A DNA stretch of 64,000 nucleotides from NCBI RefSeq assembly GCF_023017105.1, contig NZ_JALKEV010000002.1, positions 62,001-126,000 of the forward strand, in the 5' to 3' direction. Below the pieces are notes generated by a model, which saw only the letters and a list, made by a program, of their open reading frames with translations, was not told the DNA's origin and did not search any database. Source of the stretch: Halalkalibacter sp. APA_J-10(15). GTDB taxonomy: Bacteria; Bacillota; Bacilli; Bacillales; Bacillaceae_D. Below are positions 36,721 through 45,191 of this stretch, one piece after another. Both the position numbers and the translations under genes were made by a program. Position 1 is the first letter of the stretch. The number at the start of each line of letters is the position of its first letter.

Positions 36721-36970
36721 CTGCATAGTTTAAATCTACTCCGTAATACAAGAGTTAATCTGGCACATGTGCAGAAAAATCATCTTCTGGATTTACCTTA
36801 GACACCCTATAACTTTACAAAACGAACAGATGTTCCTATAGTGAGTAGTAAACTAACAAATTTAGGAAGGTGTAACTATGATAGCATATCAAACGACCCA
36901 TCTTGAAGATACCATTGAGAAACTATATAACCAGCTTGGAATCAATTCACCAGATAATTTCAATATGGAC
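36721..36970 (+). repeat. ~250-base direct repeat, copy 2 (intact immA start)
   Basis: Partner of 34179-34428; here the immA reading frame continues to its natural end. Confidence 0.9.
36814..36842 (+). promoter_or_regulatory. immA promoter with LexA-like box in spacer
   Basis: TTTACA (36814-36819), 17-base spacer, TATAGT (36837-36842). The spacer contains CGAACAGATGTTCC (36823-36836), one mismatch from the Bacillus LexA consensus CGAACnnnnGTTCG. This predicts SOS-induced transcription. Confidence 0.7.
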
Positions 36971-37477
36971 GAAATAGCACTCATACTTGGTATCAGTCTT
37001 CACTTTCAAGCTTTTAACAGTCAGTTAGTTACATTCCGAGGTAAAACAAGCATTAACATTAATTCCGAGCAATCCCCCCAAGAAATGTGGGAAGATTTTG
37101 GCCATGAGCTCTGTCACTACCTAATTCAGTATGGAAAACAAACGCATATGGCTGAACTTTTTTTGAAATTCCAGGAATATAAAGCAGACCATTTTGCCCT
37201 CCACTTTTGTGTGCCAACTTTCATGCTAGAGCAAGTTGAACTACCTGCAGAACGTAACCAAGCAATAGCGTTAATAGCCGCAAAGTTCAATGTGACAATT
37301 CCATTTGCTAAAAAGCGCTTAGAGCGATACGAGCAGCAATTAATAGGTTCAGAGATTAATCTTCGTTTTATTGCTCAATTTGAAGCTATGAATCTATTCA
37401 AACAACAAATTGGACATGACTACGTTTTAGAAGATTCCAATAATACATATTTGGTAAAACGTCACAGGATTAAATAA
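36878..37477 (+). CDS. immA: ImmA/IrrE-family metalloprotease
   Basis: 199 aa with the zinc motif HELCH (in EDFGHELCHYLI) and a downstream EYKADHFALHF that supplies the third ligand. In ICEBs1 and many phages ImmA cleaves the ImmR repressor after DNA damage and so releases excision genes. RBS AGGAAGGTG precedes ATG 36878. It is the only intact one of three immA starts. No intact ImmR-type repressor is adjacent; the frameshifted XRE gene at 16115 is 20 kb away. Likely controls the mobile element that carries the serine recombinase. Confidence 0.85.
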   Translation: MIAYQTTHLEDTIEKLYNQLGINSPDNFNMDEIALILGISLHFQAFNSQLVTFRGKTSININSEQSPQEMWEDFGHELCHYLIQYGKQTHMAELFLKFQEYKADHFALHFCVPTFMLEQVELPAERNQAIALIAAKFNVTIPFAKKRLERYEQQLIGSEINLRFIAQFEAMNLFKQQIGHDYVLEDSNNTYLVKRHRIK

Positions 37478-37563
37478 CATAATAAGAAATAAGAGTGATT
37501 GTTGATCGGTATAAGCTCATCCCAAAAATGAAGAATTATAATTGTCTATTTCACCTAACTTTG

Positions 37564-37604
37564 CAACATCAATAAAATAACACGGTATATTGATGTTGTT
37601 TTTT
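37564..37604 (+). terminator. Terminator of immA
   Basis: CAACATCAATA / TATTGATGTTG stem with TTTTTT. Confidence 0.85.
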
Positions 37605-37744
37605 GGCTTTAATTGTCTAATATATATATTTTTTAACAGGACTTTAATATTATTTATTTACATATTTTTGTTGGGATCATTGTTTAACAGTGTGAATTTA
37701 CCTATTATTTCTTTTGAAAAATTAATGATGAAGGGAGAGATTTA

Positions 37745-38317
37745 GTGGAATTTAAAAGCGTCAGAAAAGGTATCACTCAAGCTAACTTTAACGATAGTGC
37801 ATCTACATTTTTATTTGGCGAAATTGCTATCATCTCCATCATTGCAGGTATATCTACTTTGAATTGGACTGTTTTTGGAATAGTCTTATTGGGTTTAATT
37901 GCTTTTACTTGTTTTAGAAAAGGAGCCATTATATTAATAATTCTGTTTTCTATTTGTTGGACAATCATCGGCTTATTAATCGGAGGTATGTTAGGTGGTC
38001 CAATTGCAGGTATTATATTCGGAATAATTGCTTTAATCGTATCTGCTGGTTTTCATATCGGAGCATTAGAGTGGATGGATGATATGCGGAACTCTAATGT
38101 ATCAGTACAAAATGAAAACCATTCAGACACAAGAGAATTATGGAAACGATATAACGCAATGCAATTCGCTTATTCTAATAATCCTCTCTCATTTCCTAAT
38201 GGAGAAATCATACGTTATGAAAATTGGTATAACAACCCGTATAGTGAACCAAATATAGAAAACTGGTATCAAACAAATAGAAAACACTTTAGTGATCACC
38301 AAGAGAGTTATTCTTGA
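37745..38317 (+). CDS. Membrane protein with aromatic-rich tail, unknown
   Basis: 190 aa from GTG 37745 (GAAGGGAGAG upstream). Three or four hydrophobic segments (~23-45, ~48-60, ~64-82, ~84-105), the last two rich in glycine, then a soluble tail of ~80 residues with many Asn, Tyr and Trp (ENWYNNPYSEPNIENWYQTN). No family recognised. It is a single-gene unit with its own terminator inside the mobile region. Confidence 0.55.
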   Translation: MEFKSVRKGITQANFNDSASTFLFGEIAIISIIAGISTLNWTVFGIVLLGLIAFTCFRKGAIILIILFSICWTIIGLLIGGMLGGPIAGIIFGIIALIVSAGFHIGALEWMDDMRNSNVSVQNENHSDTRELWKRYNAMQFAYSNNPLSFPNGEIIRYENWYNNPYSEPNIENWYQTNRKHFSDHQESYS

Positions 38318-38377
38318 TTAAGAGTTTACATGTTTCAAGCAAGCAACTAATGCAATAACAGCTATAAAAAATCTAAC

Positions 38378-38423
38378 AACACGACATACACCAAGTTTAT
38401 TTGGGGGTGTCGTGTTTTATTTT
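38378..38423 (+). terminator. Terminator hairpin
   Basis: AACACGACA / TGTCGTGTT plus extra inner pairs, followed by TTATTTT. The remaining bases to 38622 show no gene. Confidence 0.8.
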
Positions 38424-38622
38424 AGGAAGTGTTAAAAACAAATAACAGTTCTGCTAGTCATATACCAAAAAAATACAAAGGTTCCATTAATGCCATACAC
38501 ATACATATTTCAAGTGTATATTTATTAGCTGTCTACTTTAAAATTTGTGATTTTAGGGGAGGTGATTCATGGAAATTTAATGCGAATACGTTGGATAAAA
38601 CTAAAAATAGGAGGCGTAATCT

Positions 38623-39618
38623 ATGTTATATGTTCCAATTCTTAAGTGTAAACAAGGAGAAAAAGATGCTCTTTTAACTCTTCAAGACAATATTAAAGAT
38701 CAGATTCTACCATTATTAGAGGTTACACCAGATATAATTGAAAAAGGCACGTTCGCTGGTGTCCAAGATTTTTGGGTAAAGCGTTTGTTCATCTTTGATA
38801 TCTCACCAGAATACTATAGTGAGATGTCAGACAAAGAATATGTAGCACTTTATCGGAAAACTGACTTTGAGTTTTCAATTCCAACTATAAAACTAGCAGA
38901 CGATGAAGAAAAGATCAATGAACTAAAAAGCTTATCGCAAAATGGATTAGCTCTGAGGGTTTACCTTGAAGAAATATTAGATGATGATTTTCAAAGTAAC
39001 TATGAAGATCTGTTAAAGCATATCGACAGTAGCAAAACCGATTTAATTATTGATGCTCAGAGTGTTGAAGTTAAGCGTATTAATGAGGTGTCATTCTTAG
39101 TTAAAGGTGCTTTATCTTCAATTAATAACATTGATAAGTTTAGAAACGTAATTTTCTCAAGTAACTCATTCCCTAAGTCGCTTGAGGTCGAAAGAAATAA
39201 ATTGAGTGTTTTGCCTAGAATTGAAAGCAAGTTATTTCAAAAGGTTTTAAGTCAATCAACAGTCAATCTAATCTACTCTGACTATTCAATTAACCATTGG
39301 ACTTACTTTGAGTTTATTTTGGGTATACAGCCCTCATTCAACATTAGGTACACCACTGAAAATTCCTACGTTATCTTTAAAGGTGAAACAAACAAAAAGG
39401 GTGGCCTAAAAATAGATAAAGTACAAGCAGCTTGTAAATTACTTACAGATTCCGAGTATTTTTTGGGGAAAGATTACTCTTGGGGTGATTTAGAAATACA
39501 TAGTCGTGCAAACGGTGATATTTCTAAGTCTGGAAACCTTACAACCTGGAGAGCGATTGGAACAAATCACCATATCACTCTCATTGTAAATCATCTCTCC
39601 AACCAGTTCGAGTCTTAA
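38623..39618 (+). CDS. Beta-family (T4-beta-like) protein
   Basis: 331 aa, AGGAGG before ATG 38623. The start LYVPILKCKQGEKDALLTL and the overall length match the 'beta family' (Pfam T4_beta) proteins, which are found in phages and islands and have no established activity. Mostly alternating strands and helices, perhaps a barrel, without membrane segments. It converges on, and overlaps by 38 bases, the sce7726-type gene on the opposite strand. Genes of these two families are often neighbours, as in the sce7725/sce7726 pair of Sorangium, which suggests one system. Confidence 0.7.
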   Translation: MLYVPILKCKQGEKDALLTLQDNIKDQILPLLEVTPDIIEKGTFAGVQDFWVKRLFIFDISPEYYSEMSDKEYVALYRKTDFEFSIPTIKLADDEEKINELKSLSQNGLALRVYLEEILDDDFQSNYEDLLKHIDSSKTDLIIDAQSVEVKRINEVSFLVKGALSSINNIDKFRNVIFSSNSFPKSLEVERNKLSVLPRIESKLFQKVLSQSTVNLIYSDYSINHWTYFEFILGIQPSFNIRYTTENSYVIFKGETNKKGGLKIDKVQAACKLLTDSEYFLGKDYSWGDLEIHSRANGDISKSGNLTTWRAIGTNHHITLIVNHLSNQFES

Positions 39619-40153
39619 GCGTTTCTCTAGTATAATCTCTTAACAATTTAAACGAGATAAATTCAATTGTTAATTCCTTTAATCCTGGCTTATCTTTTTT
39701 TGAATAACCTCGGACTTTATGTTGTTTCAAAAAAGACTTTATTTCAGGATTCCATAGCAGATCAAGTAAGTTCGTAGCTTTTACATTCTTATTGACCTTA
39801 CTTGATCTGATTTTTTTAAGAGATATGTTCCCAAATCTATTTACATATGCCACTTCAATACCCCAATGGTTAGGTACATACTTTAGAATTTTATTTTCGA
39901 ACTTCTTACCGATCACAATTGTGGATTTGTCAAAAGTTTTATCGTAACATGCGATTTGATTAGGTAGCCTTTCTAGTGAATCGCAGTCACTTTTAATTTC
40001 AAATCCATGGAGTATTCCATTGGCAAGTACTACGTCTGTTCTAGCTATGCCATCACAAATAGTAAGTTCCTCAATTATACGATAGTGCTTTGCACTATTG
40101 TCATTATGAAGCTTCTTTAATAATACCTCTCTTATATCGGAATCTGTTAGCAT
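39581..40153 (-). CDS. sce7726-family protein with PD-(D/E)xK-like nuclease motif
   Basis: 190 aa, start at ATG 40153 (GGAG eight bases upstream). The core TDVVLANGILHGFEIKSDCD contains D...ExK, the signature of PD-(D/E)xK restriction-type nucleases, preceded by helix-forming DSDIREVLLKKL and followed by LERLPNQIACYDKTFDKSTI and NHWGIEVAYVN, which match the sce7726 family. A metal-dependent DNase role is predicted. The gene is convergent with the beta-family gene and shares its last 38 bases, so both 3' ends are constrained together. Confidence 0.75.
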   Translation of the reverse strand: MLTDSDIREVLLKKLHNDNSAKHYRIIEELTICDGIARTDVVLANGILHGFEIKSDCDSLERLPNQIACYDKTFDKSTIVIGKKFENKILKYVPNHWGIEVAYVNRFGNISLKKIRSSKVNKNVKATNLLDLLWNPEIKSFLKQHKVRGYSKKDKPGLKELTIEFISFKLLRDYTRETLKTRTGWRDDLQ

Positions 40154-40268
40154 TTCAATCACTCCAATATATATGTTTCTCATTGGATAATAACATAAAA
40201 AATCACTTAATTACGAATTAATGAGCAACATTTTTAAATTTTTATATCGTTTCTTCATTTTCAATTAC

Positions 40269-40297
40269 TTTACAATAAGAACATACATTCTTATAAT
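40269..40297 (+). promoter_or_regulatory. Recombinase promoter with dyad in spacer
   Basis: TTTACA (40269-40274), 17-base spacer, TATAAT (40292-40297). The spacer holds AAGAACATACATTCTT, a dyad like the LexA-type boxes of the immA promoters. The ~215-270 base leader down to the gene shows no other feature I could identify. Confidence 0.65.
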
Positions 40298-40567
40298 TGA
40301 TAGAACGGATATTTTGTGGTGTTCCTATTGTGATTTGCTACAGTAACACAAGCTACTTTGGCAAGAAATCCACTTAACGAAATGGCGCTCTCTATACATA
40401 TCCCTACTACATTGAATAGCATTTAGGCAAAAAACATTAATACTACTTTTGTAGATGAAGTTACCTACTTTTTAGTCCGTATGGATGATTAGAAGAGCTT
40501 CTTTTAATGAATGTCCGAAGCTTTAATGCAATATAAATGTAAGTATAACAAAAGGCAGGTGTTACAA

Positions 40568-42109
40568 TTGCGCCCAACTCGATTAGATATATTCATCTAT
40601 TTAAGGAAAAGCCGCAAAGATATAGAAAGCGAAAGAAAAGAAGGTGGCGACACCCTTCAACGCCACAGAAAACTCTTATTAGAAGTTGTTAAAAAAGAGA
40701 ATCATAACTTAGTCAGGGAACCTTTTGAAGAAGTTGTTTCTGGAGAATACATCATTGAACGCCCTGAGATACAAAGGATGCTGAAAGAAGTGGAAAATGG
40801 AGCTGTAGACGCTGTGCTTGTTGTTGATTTAGACAGGCTTGGCCGTGGAGATATGTATGATATGGGTTCTATCTATCGTGCATTTAGTTATTCTGAGACC
40901 CTAGTCCTAACTCCTACTGACGTCATCGATCCTACTCAAGAAAATTCAGAATTGATGTTTGGTGTAAAAAGCATTGTGTCACGAGAAGAACTCAAAAGCA
41001 TTAACAAGCGTTTGCAAAACGGACGAAGAGCAAGCGCAAAAGAAGGGAAATTCATCGGCAAGCAAGCACCATTTGGATATAAGATTGATCAAAATTTAAA
41101 ATTAGTGCCGGACCGGGAAACAGCTCCTATAGTTAAAATCATTTTTGAAAAAATATCCGAAGGATTAGGACGCCACAAAGTAGCACGATATTTAGAAGAA
41201 GTTATAAAAGCTAATCCTCCATCTAAATATCAGTTTTGGGATCAATCAAGCATTTCGTACATCATAAAAAACGAAGTATACAAAGGAAATATCATCTGGG
41301 GGAAAACAAAGCAATATAAACGAAATGGCAAGCGCATAACGAAAAAACTACCTCGAGAGAAATGGATCATTGTTGAGAATGCACATGAGGCTGTCGTACC
41401 AGAAGAGTTATTCCGGGAAGCAAATAATGCTCTATCAGCAAGGTATCGAACTCCTACCGTCCAAGCCCTTAAATTGTCTAATCCACTTGCAACAATTTTA
41501 AGATGCTCCATTTGCGATCGTGCTCTTAAAGTCACTCACTCAAAGGACAGGCCGAATAAACAAGTCCGTTGCGAGACAAGAACATGTGCCTCTTTTCAAA
41601 AGGGTGCACTTCTACCAATTGTTTATGACAAGTTAATCGAATCCTTAGAATCTATTTTAGAATCTATAACCATTGAAGGAGAATTAGTAAAAAAGCAAGA
41701 AGAAAAGCTATCGGTCTTACCTGGTCTCAATAAAACACTAGAACATGCCGAAAAGGATCTCGCTTTGTTAGAAAAGCAAAAAACGAATCTACATGATCTC
41801 CTTGAACAAGGCGTTTACGACATAGAAACATTTATGGAACGACAAAACATCATCGTATCGAAAATGAAACAGCTGCAACAAACTGCAGTTGAAACTGAAG
41901 AAAGTATTAAACGGGAAATGGAGAAAGAAAAGCATTACTCTACCTTCCTCCCTCGAGCACGGTCTATTTTAGAAACCATTAAGAATACTGATGATCCAGA
42001 ACATATCAATAAGCTGTTAAAGTCCATTGTAGAGAAAGTTGTTTATACTCGTAAGAAAGACTGGAAAGAGGTCGACAAGTTCAAATTAGACATTCATTTG
42101 AAAATATAA
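40568..42109 (+). CDS. Large serine recombinase (integrase)
   Basis: 513 aa from TTG 40568, behind AAGGCAGGTG; an ATG at 40511 is possible but has no good RBS. The resolvase domain starts IFIYLRKSRKD (nucleophilic Ser) and contains DRLGRGD and SREELKSINKRLQNGRR. A recombinase domain (GKQAPFGYKI...) and a zinc-ribbon-like region (LRCSICDRALKV ... CETRTCASF) follow, then a coiled coil (~390-470). These enzymes integrate and excise phages and islands at att sites. It sits at the right edge of the mobile region, as integrase genes usually do. I could not define the att core. Confidence 0.9.
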   Translation: MRPTRLDIFIYLRKSRKDIESERKEGGDTLQRHRKLLLEVVKKENHNLVREPFEEVVSGEYIIERPEIQRMLKEVENGAVDAVLVVDLDRLGRGDMYDMGSIYRAFSYSETLVLTPTDVIDPTQENSELMFGVKSIVSREELKSINKRLQNGRRASAKEGKFIGKQAPFGYKIDQNLKLVPDRETAPIVKIIFEKISEGLGRHKVARYLEEVIKANPPSKYQFWDQSSISYIIKNEVYKGNIIWGKTKQYKRNGKRITKKLPREKWIIVENAHEAVVPEELFREANNALSARYRTPTVQALKLSNPLATILRCSICDRALKVTHSKDRPNKQVRCETRTCASFQKGALLPIVYDKLIESLESILESITIEGELVKKQEEKLSVLPGLNKTLEHAEKDLALLEKQKTNLHDLLEQGVYDIETFMERQNIIVSKMKQLQQTAVETEESIKREMEKEKHYSTFLPRARSILETIKNTDDPEHINKLLKSIVEKVVYTRKKDWKEVDKFKLDIHLKI

Positions 42110-42171
42110 TAGCTTTAGCTTTGAAATGAAAGCACAAATATCTTGCAAGCCCTTATTTCACGATAAATAAA

Positions 42172-42213
42172 AAGAAGCCATTTTGAAAAAAAGATTGATC
42201 AAAATGGCTTCTT
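42172..42213 (+). terminator. Terminator of recombinase gene
   Basis: 14-bp perfect stem AAGAAGCCATTTTG / CAAAATGGCTTCTT with T-rich 3' side. Confidence 0.9.
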
Positions 42214-42267
42214 CTTCATTAGATTTTAGTTTGGTTTTTAAAAAAAAAATTAATTATTTTCTACCTA

Positions 42268-42336
42268 TATTGTTCAATAACCGCGCTCGATTGTTGAAGA
42301 TCGTTATTAAAGTAAAGCAACCCGTTAGCTTAATAC
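42268..42336 (-). repeat. Oriented palindromic repeat, two copies (E)
   Basis: Minus strand: TTAAGCTAACGGGTTGCTTT with arm ACTTTAATAAC (42336-42303) and TTCAACAATCGAGCGCGGTT with arm ATTGAACA (42299-42268). Directly 3' of the 50-aa membrane protein gene. Confidence 0.65.
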
Positions 42337-42489
42337 TCAGGTATTCAATGCCTTTCTCTTTTTAAATGAAAGCACGATTGCTATAACAAATAAAATTACT
42401 GAAATCAAAATACTTGTTCCCGTAGCGATAGGTGTTAAAACCCCTAAAATCAATAGAATAAACCCTAATACAATTAAACTGACAACCAT
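42337..42489 (-). CDS. Small membrane protein (50 aa)
   Basis: Starts MVVSLIVLGFILLILGVLTP from ATG 42489 with GAGGAGGG upstream. Two hydrophobic helices (~2-20 and ~24-42) and a basic tail SFKKRKALNT. Its stop touches the next palindromic repeat. Function unknown. Confidence 0.65.
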   Translation of the reverse strand: MVVSLIVLGFILLILGVLTPIATGTSILISVILFVIAIVLSFKKRKALNT

Positions 42490-42543
42490 CAAAATCCCTC
42501 CTCTATGTACTAATTTTCACCATTAAAACCCAATTGTTTTTTC

Positions 42544-42620
42544 CATTAACCTGCTTCGTTTGTTGAATAAGAAAAACGTTTTCTTGTTAAAGAAACGCTT
42601 ATCGTTAGTGAAATAACATT
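42544..42620 (-). repeat. Oriented palindromic repeat, copy F plus degenerate copy
   Basis: Minus strand: CTTATTCAACAAACGAAGCA then GGTTAATG (42571-42544); a second, weaker copy (..TAACGATAAGCGTTTCTTTA) lies at 42616-42590. Immediately 3' of fabZ. Confidence 0.6.
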
Positions 42621-42637
42621 TTAGAAATTAATAGCTT

Positions 42638-43063
42638 TTAATCACCAAATGCAAATATTATTTCTGTTTCGCAAACTAATTCTCCATCAACCGTAGCTAT
42701 ACCTTTGCCTTTTCCAATAGGACCTTTTAATCGAGTTATTTCAACCTCAAGACGCAGTTGGTCTCCTGGTTTAACTTGCTGTTTAAACCGGCATTTATCT
42801 ATACCTGCTAAAAGCCCTAGTCGTCCTTGGTTTTCTTCTTTAGTTAACATCACAACTGCACTTACTTGAGCTAATGCCTCTACAATTAATACGCCTGGCA
42901 TAACTGGATAATTGGGGAAGTGTCCGTTAAAAAACTCCTCATTCACAGTCACATTTTTTAAACCAACTGCTCTTTTTCCTTCTTCTAATTCGATAATTCT
43001 ATCCACTAAAAGAAATGGATAACGATGTCTAATAACATCCTTAATTTTTTGAGTATCTAACAT
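42638..43063 (-). CDS. fabZ: 3-hydroxyacyl-ACP dehydratase
   Basis: 141 aa from ATG 43063 (GGGGG upstream, two adjacent ATGs). Hotdog-fold dehydratase with catalytic His in [20 protein letters not shown] and the matching Glu in the following helix; removes water from 3-hydroxyacyl-ACP in fatty acid elongation. It stands alone between two palindromic repeats rather than near an envelope or fab operon, so it is probably an acquired extra copy; compare the isolated fabF paralogue at 18614. Confidence 0.9.
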   Translation of the reverse strand: MLDTQKIKDVIRHRYPFLLVDRIIELEEGKRAVGLKNVTVNEEFFNGHFPNYPVMPGVLIVEALAQVSAVVMLTKEENQGRLGLLAGIDKCRFKQQVKPGDQLRLEVEITRLKGPIGKGKGIATVDGELVCETEIIFAFGD

Positions 43064-43155
43064 CATTAAAGCCCCCATAACAATCATATTTAGAGAAATC
43101 TATTTATTTCTATTTTATCACTTGATTTTAATGCTTGGCACCAAAATATAGCACT

Positions 43156-43195
43156 TCTTCAACTTAACAGCTTCGTTAAGTATATCTTTTCACAA
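43156..43195 (-). repeat. Oriented palindromic repeat, copy G
   Basis: Minus strand: TTGTGAAAAGATATACTTAA then CGAAGCTGTTAAGTTGAAG. Seven bases 3' of the next unit's stop codon. Confidence 0.65.
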
Positions 43196-43202
43196 ATTAT
43201 GT

Positions 43203-43436
43203 TTAATTCGCTTTCTTATAGTTGTAAAATCCATTTAATAGAATAAAAAATGGAATAATTAATAAAATTAAACCTGCTATATAGTTAATATAAATCACCA
43301 GAAACCAACCTCCTAAAAGGTTAATAGCCGCTAATGTTAGAGAACTCCAAAAATATTTTTTGTTCTTCGTCACCTTAAAAACATAAATGCTAATTATAAT
43401 TGAACAAATAGCAATTATAATGGTGCTAAACGCCAC
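43203..43436 (-). CDS. Small membrane protein (77 aa)
   Basis: Starts at GTG 43436 with GGAGG eight bases upstream. Three hydrophobic segments (~3-18, ~32-46, ~51-70), ending FFILLNGFYNYKKAN. No recognisable motif. Single-gene unit between repeats G and H. Confidence 0.55.
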   Translation of the reverse strand: MAFSTIIIAICSIIISIYVFKVTKNKKYFWSSLTLAAINLLGGWFLVIYINYIAGLILLIIPFFILLNGFYNYKKAN

Positions 43437-43493
43437 CTGCTCCACCTCCCAGAATCACTTTCCTAAGTACAACTCCTACGCTCACATCTTTTT

Positions 43494-43520
43494 TTGTTAA
43501 AGCACCCGTTGGTTCAATAA
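43494..43520 (-). repeat. Oriented palindromic repeat, copy H
   Basis: Minus strand: CTTATTGAACCAACGGGTGC then TTTAACAA. Four bases 3' of the hydrolase gene's end. Confidence 0.7.
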
Positions 43521-43524
43521 GGTA

Positions 43525-44132
43525 TCAGTTGAGATAATGTATATTTTGTAAAAAATCCATCATTTTTCTATATGCTTTTTGTGCTGACCTCTCATTATAT
43601 TTTGAAGAGTACGGATCACTGAATCCATGTTGACCACTGAATTTATATATCTTAATATTCTTTTTATCTAAAGTTGAAATTAACTCATCCACATTAAATG
43701 ATTCTTCCTCATTCGGAAAGAACAGCATTATTGGATTTTTTGGTAATCTGGAAACATAATTTCTAATACCTGAACCATAATAACCCACTACTCCATCAAC
43801 AGATTCATCCTCACTACATAACCAAGCTATAGTGGCACCAACACTGAATCCGACGATATATATTCTTTTGTATTTATTTTTAATATCTGACAATACATCT
43901 TTTATTTTATGTAATGCATTTTCAAAACCAACGTTTTCCATAAAATGATGATACGCTATTTCCTCTTGAGAATAATCAAATGGTGTATCACGTTCATATA
44001 AATTAGGGCATAAAACATCAAATTTCTGTTCTGATAGAAACTCACAAACATTCTTCATATGTTGATTAATCCCATAAATTTCGTCTATTAAATGATTACA
44101 GTATCACACTTTTTATGTATTAATTTAATCAT
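43525..44132 (-). pseudogene. Dienelactone-hydrolase-family protein with 5' frameshift
   Basis: GGGAGGTG precedes ATG 44132, giving MIKLIHKKCDTVII then a stop; the frame for LIDEIYGINQHMKNVCEFLS is one base off near 44086, in a T-run. The rest is intact: nucleophile in VGFSVGATIAW, His in SGQHGFSDPYSSKY. Either recently inactivated or made from the internal ATG at 44058 as a shortened 177-aa protein lacking the first strand. Confidence 0.65.
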
Positions 44133-44159
44133 TTGCACCTCCCGTAGAAATTACTCAGT

Positions 44160-44369
44160 TTAATCCGATTCACCTTCTGTTTTTCTAAATGAAAAATCTT
44201 TAAATAAGTAAAGGTTTCCAGCACAAACAAACCCTAAACCCAATAAAGTTATTGTTAAACTCATAAATTGACCAGTGATTAAACCGTAAACAAATATTGT
44301 TAAGCCAAAAGCAAAAAATATCACACTCGATATAATGCATATTTTCCCATAAGTAGTTAGCCTTTTCAC
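44160..44369 (-). CDS. Small membrane protein (69 aa)
   Basis: Starts at GTG 44369 behind AAGGAGGAGG; the RBS overlaps the right arm of repeat I. Two membrane helices (~9-30 and ~37-58), C-terminus KDFSFRKTEGESD. Unknown function. Confidence 0.6.
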   Translation of the reverse strand: MKRLTTYGKICIISSVIFFAFGLTIFVYGLITGQFMSLTITLLGLGFVCAGNLYLFKDFSFRKTEGESD

Positions 44370-44384
44370 AAAATACCTCCTCCT

Positions 44385-44418
44385 TCTTAACCCCTCCTGC
44401 TCCGATAGTTGAACAATC
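44385..44418 (-). repeat. Oriented palindromic repeat, copy I
   Basis: Minus strand: TTGTTCAACTATCGGAGCAG then GAGGGGTTAAGAA, continuing as AGGAGGAGG, the ribosome binding site of the next gene. Confidence 0.65.
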
Positions 44419-44526
44419 ACTTTATCATTTTAACATTAATTCCCTTTTTGGTTTCGTCATTTTGTATTATTTAGAATAAAAAAGTAAATAATTCCTGTAT
44501 AAAGACTGAGTACAGGAGGAATCACA

Positions 44527-45177
44527 ATGCTCTTATCACAAGCATACAAAAACTATGAATCTGATAAACGAATCGAAGGTTTCTCTTTTTAGACGTTAAA
44601 AGCATACAAATTGCAATCAGGCCTTCTCATCCGCTATTTTAATGATGTCTCCATTGAGTCATTATCTACTAATCAACTAAAGGAATATTTAGCCGAATCA
44701 AGCGAACACTTAAAACCGTCTAGCCTAGCTCACCGTATTCATTTTATGCGATCCTTGTTTCGCTGGTCACATGAAGAGGGACATATTCCATCAAACCCAG
44801 CCTATAAGATTAAGGAGCCAAAGGTCGGGAAGCGAATCCAAAAGTTCCTCACAGAAAGAGAGATTGAACATCTTAGGGAAGCTTGTAAGATGCCAAGGGT
44901 GAAAGTGCTGTTTGAATTTATGTTTTCAACTGGTTGCCGTATAGGTGAAATTGTCTCTCTGGATAAGAATTGTATTAACTGGTAGAATCGTTCTGCATTT
45001 ATCAGAGGGAAAGGAGATAAAGAACGCGAGGTTTACTTTAACATTCGTTGTGACATCTTGTTAAAACGGTATACAACGACAAAAGAGCAGCACTTGAGAA
45101 GTGTTGCTCTTTTGAATACTCGCCCCTATTTACACAAGAAGCGACTGCGCTATTCAGCAATCGCACCCCATAATTGA
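44527..45177 (+). pseudogene. XerC/D-like tyrosine recombinase, stop codons and lost C-terminus
   Basis: From ATG 44527 (AGGAGG upstream): the N-terminal SAM-like domain is interrupted by TAG 44590; the frame continues with SSLAHRIHFMRSLFRWSHEE, the linker FLTEREIEHLREACKMP and the first catalytic region FSTGCRIGEI (Arg of the RHR-Y set), then a second TAG at 44983. The HxxR and Tyr parts are absent. It is the only plus-strand gene in the cassette-like array and cannot be active. Confidence 0.8.
45081..45113 (+). terminator. Terminator within recombinase remnant
   Basis: AAAGAGCaGCACTT / AAGTGttGCTCTTT hairpin ending in TTTT. Confidence 0.6.
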
Positions 45178-45182
45178 ATAAG
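45151..45182 (-). repeat. Oriented palindromic repeat, copy J
   Basis: Minus strand: CTTATTCAATTATGGGGTGC then GATTGCTGAATA. Nine bases 3' of the P-loop gene. Confidence 0.65.
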
Positions 45183-45191
45183 ATAACCTCA

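Noticed and set aside
40184-40567. Searched the recombinase leader for an attachment site
   Set aside because: No matching core duplicated near the other possible end of the element could be found by eye.
42268-42345. Considered ordinary rho-independent terminators
   Set aside because: The repeats have conserved cores and orientation, generally lack T-runs and also occur upstream of genes, so termination alone does not explain them.
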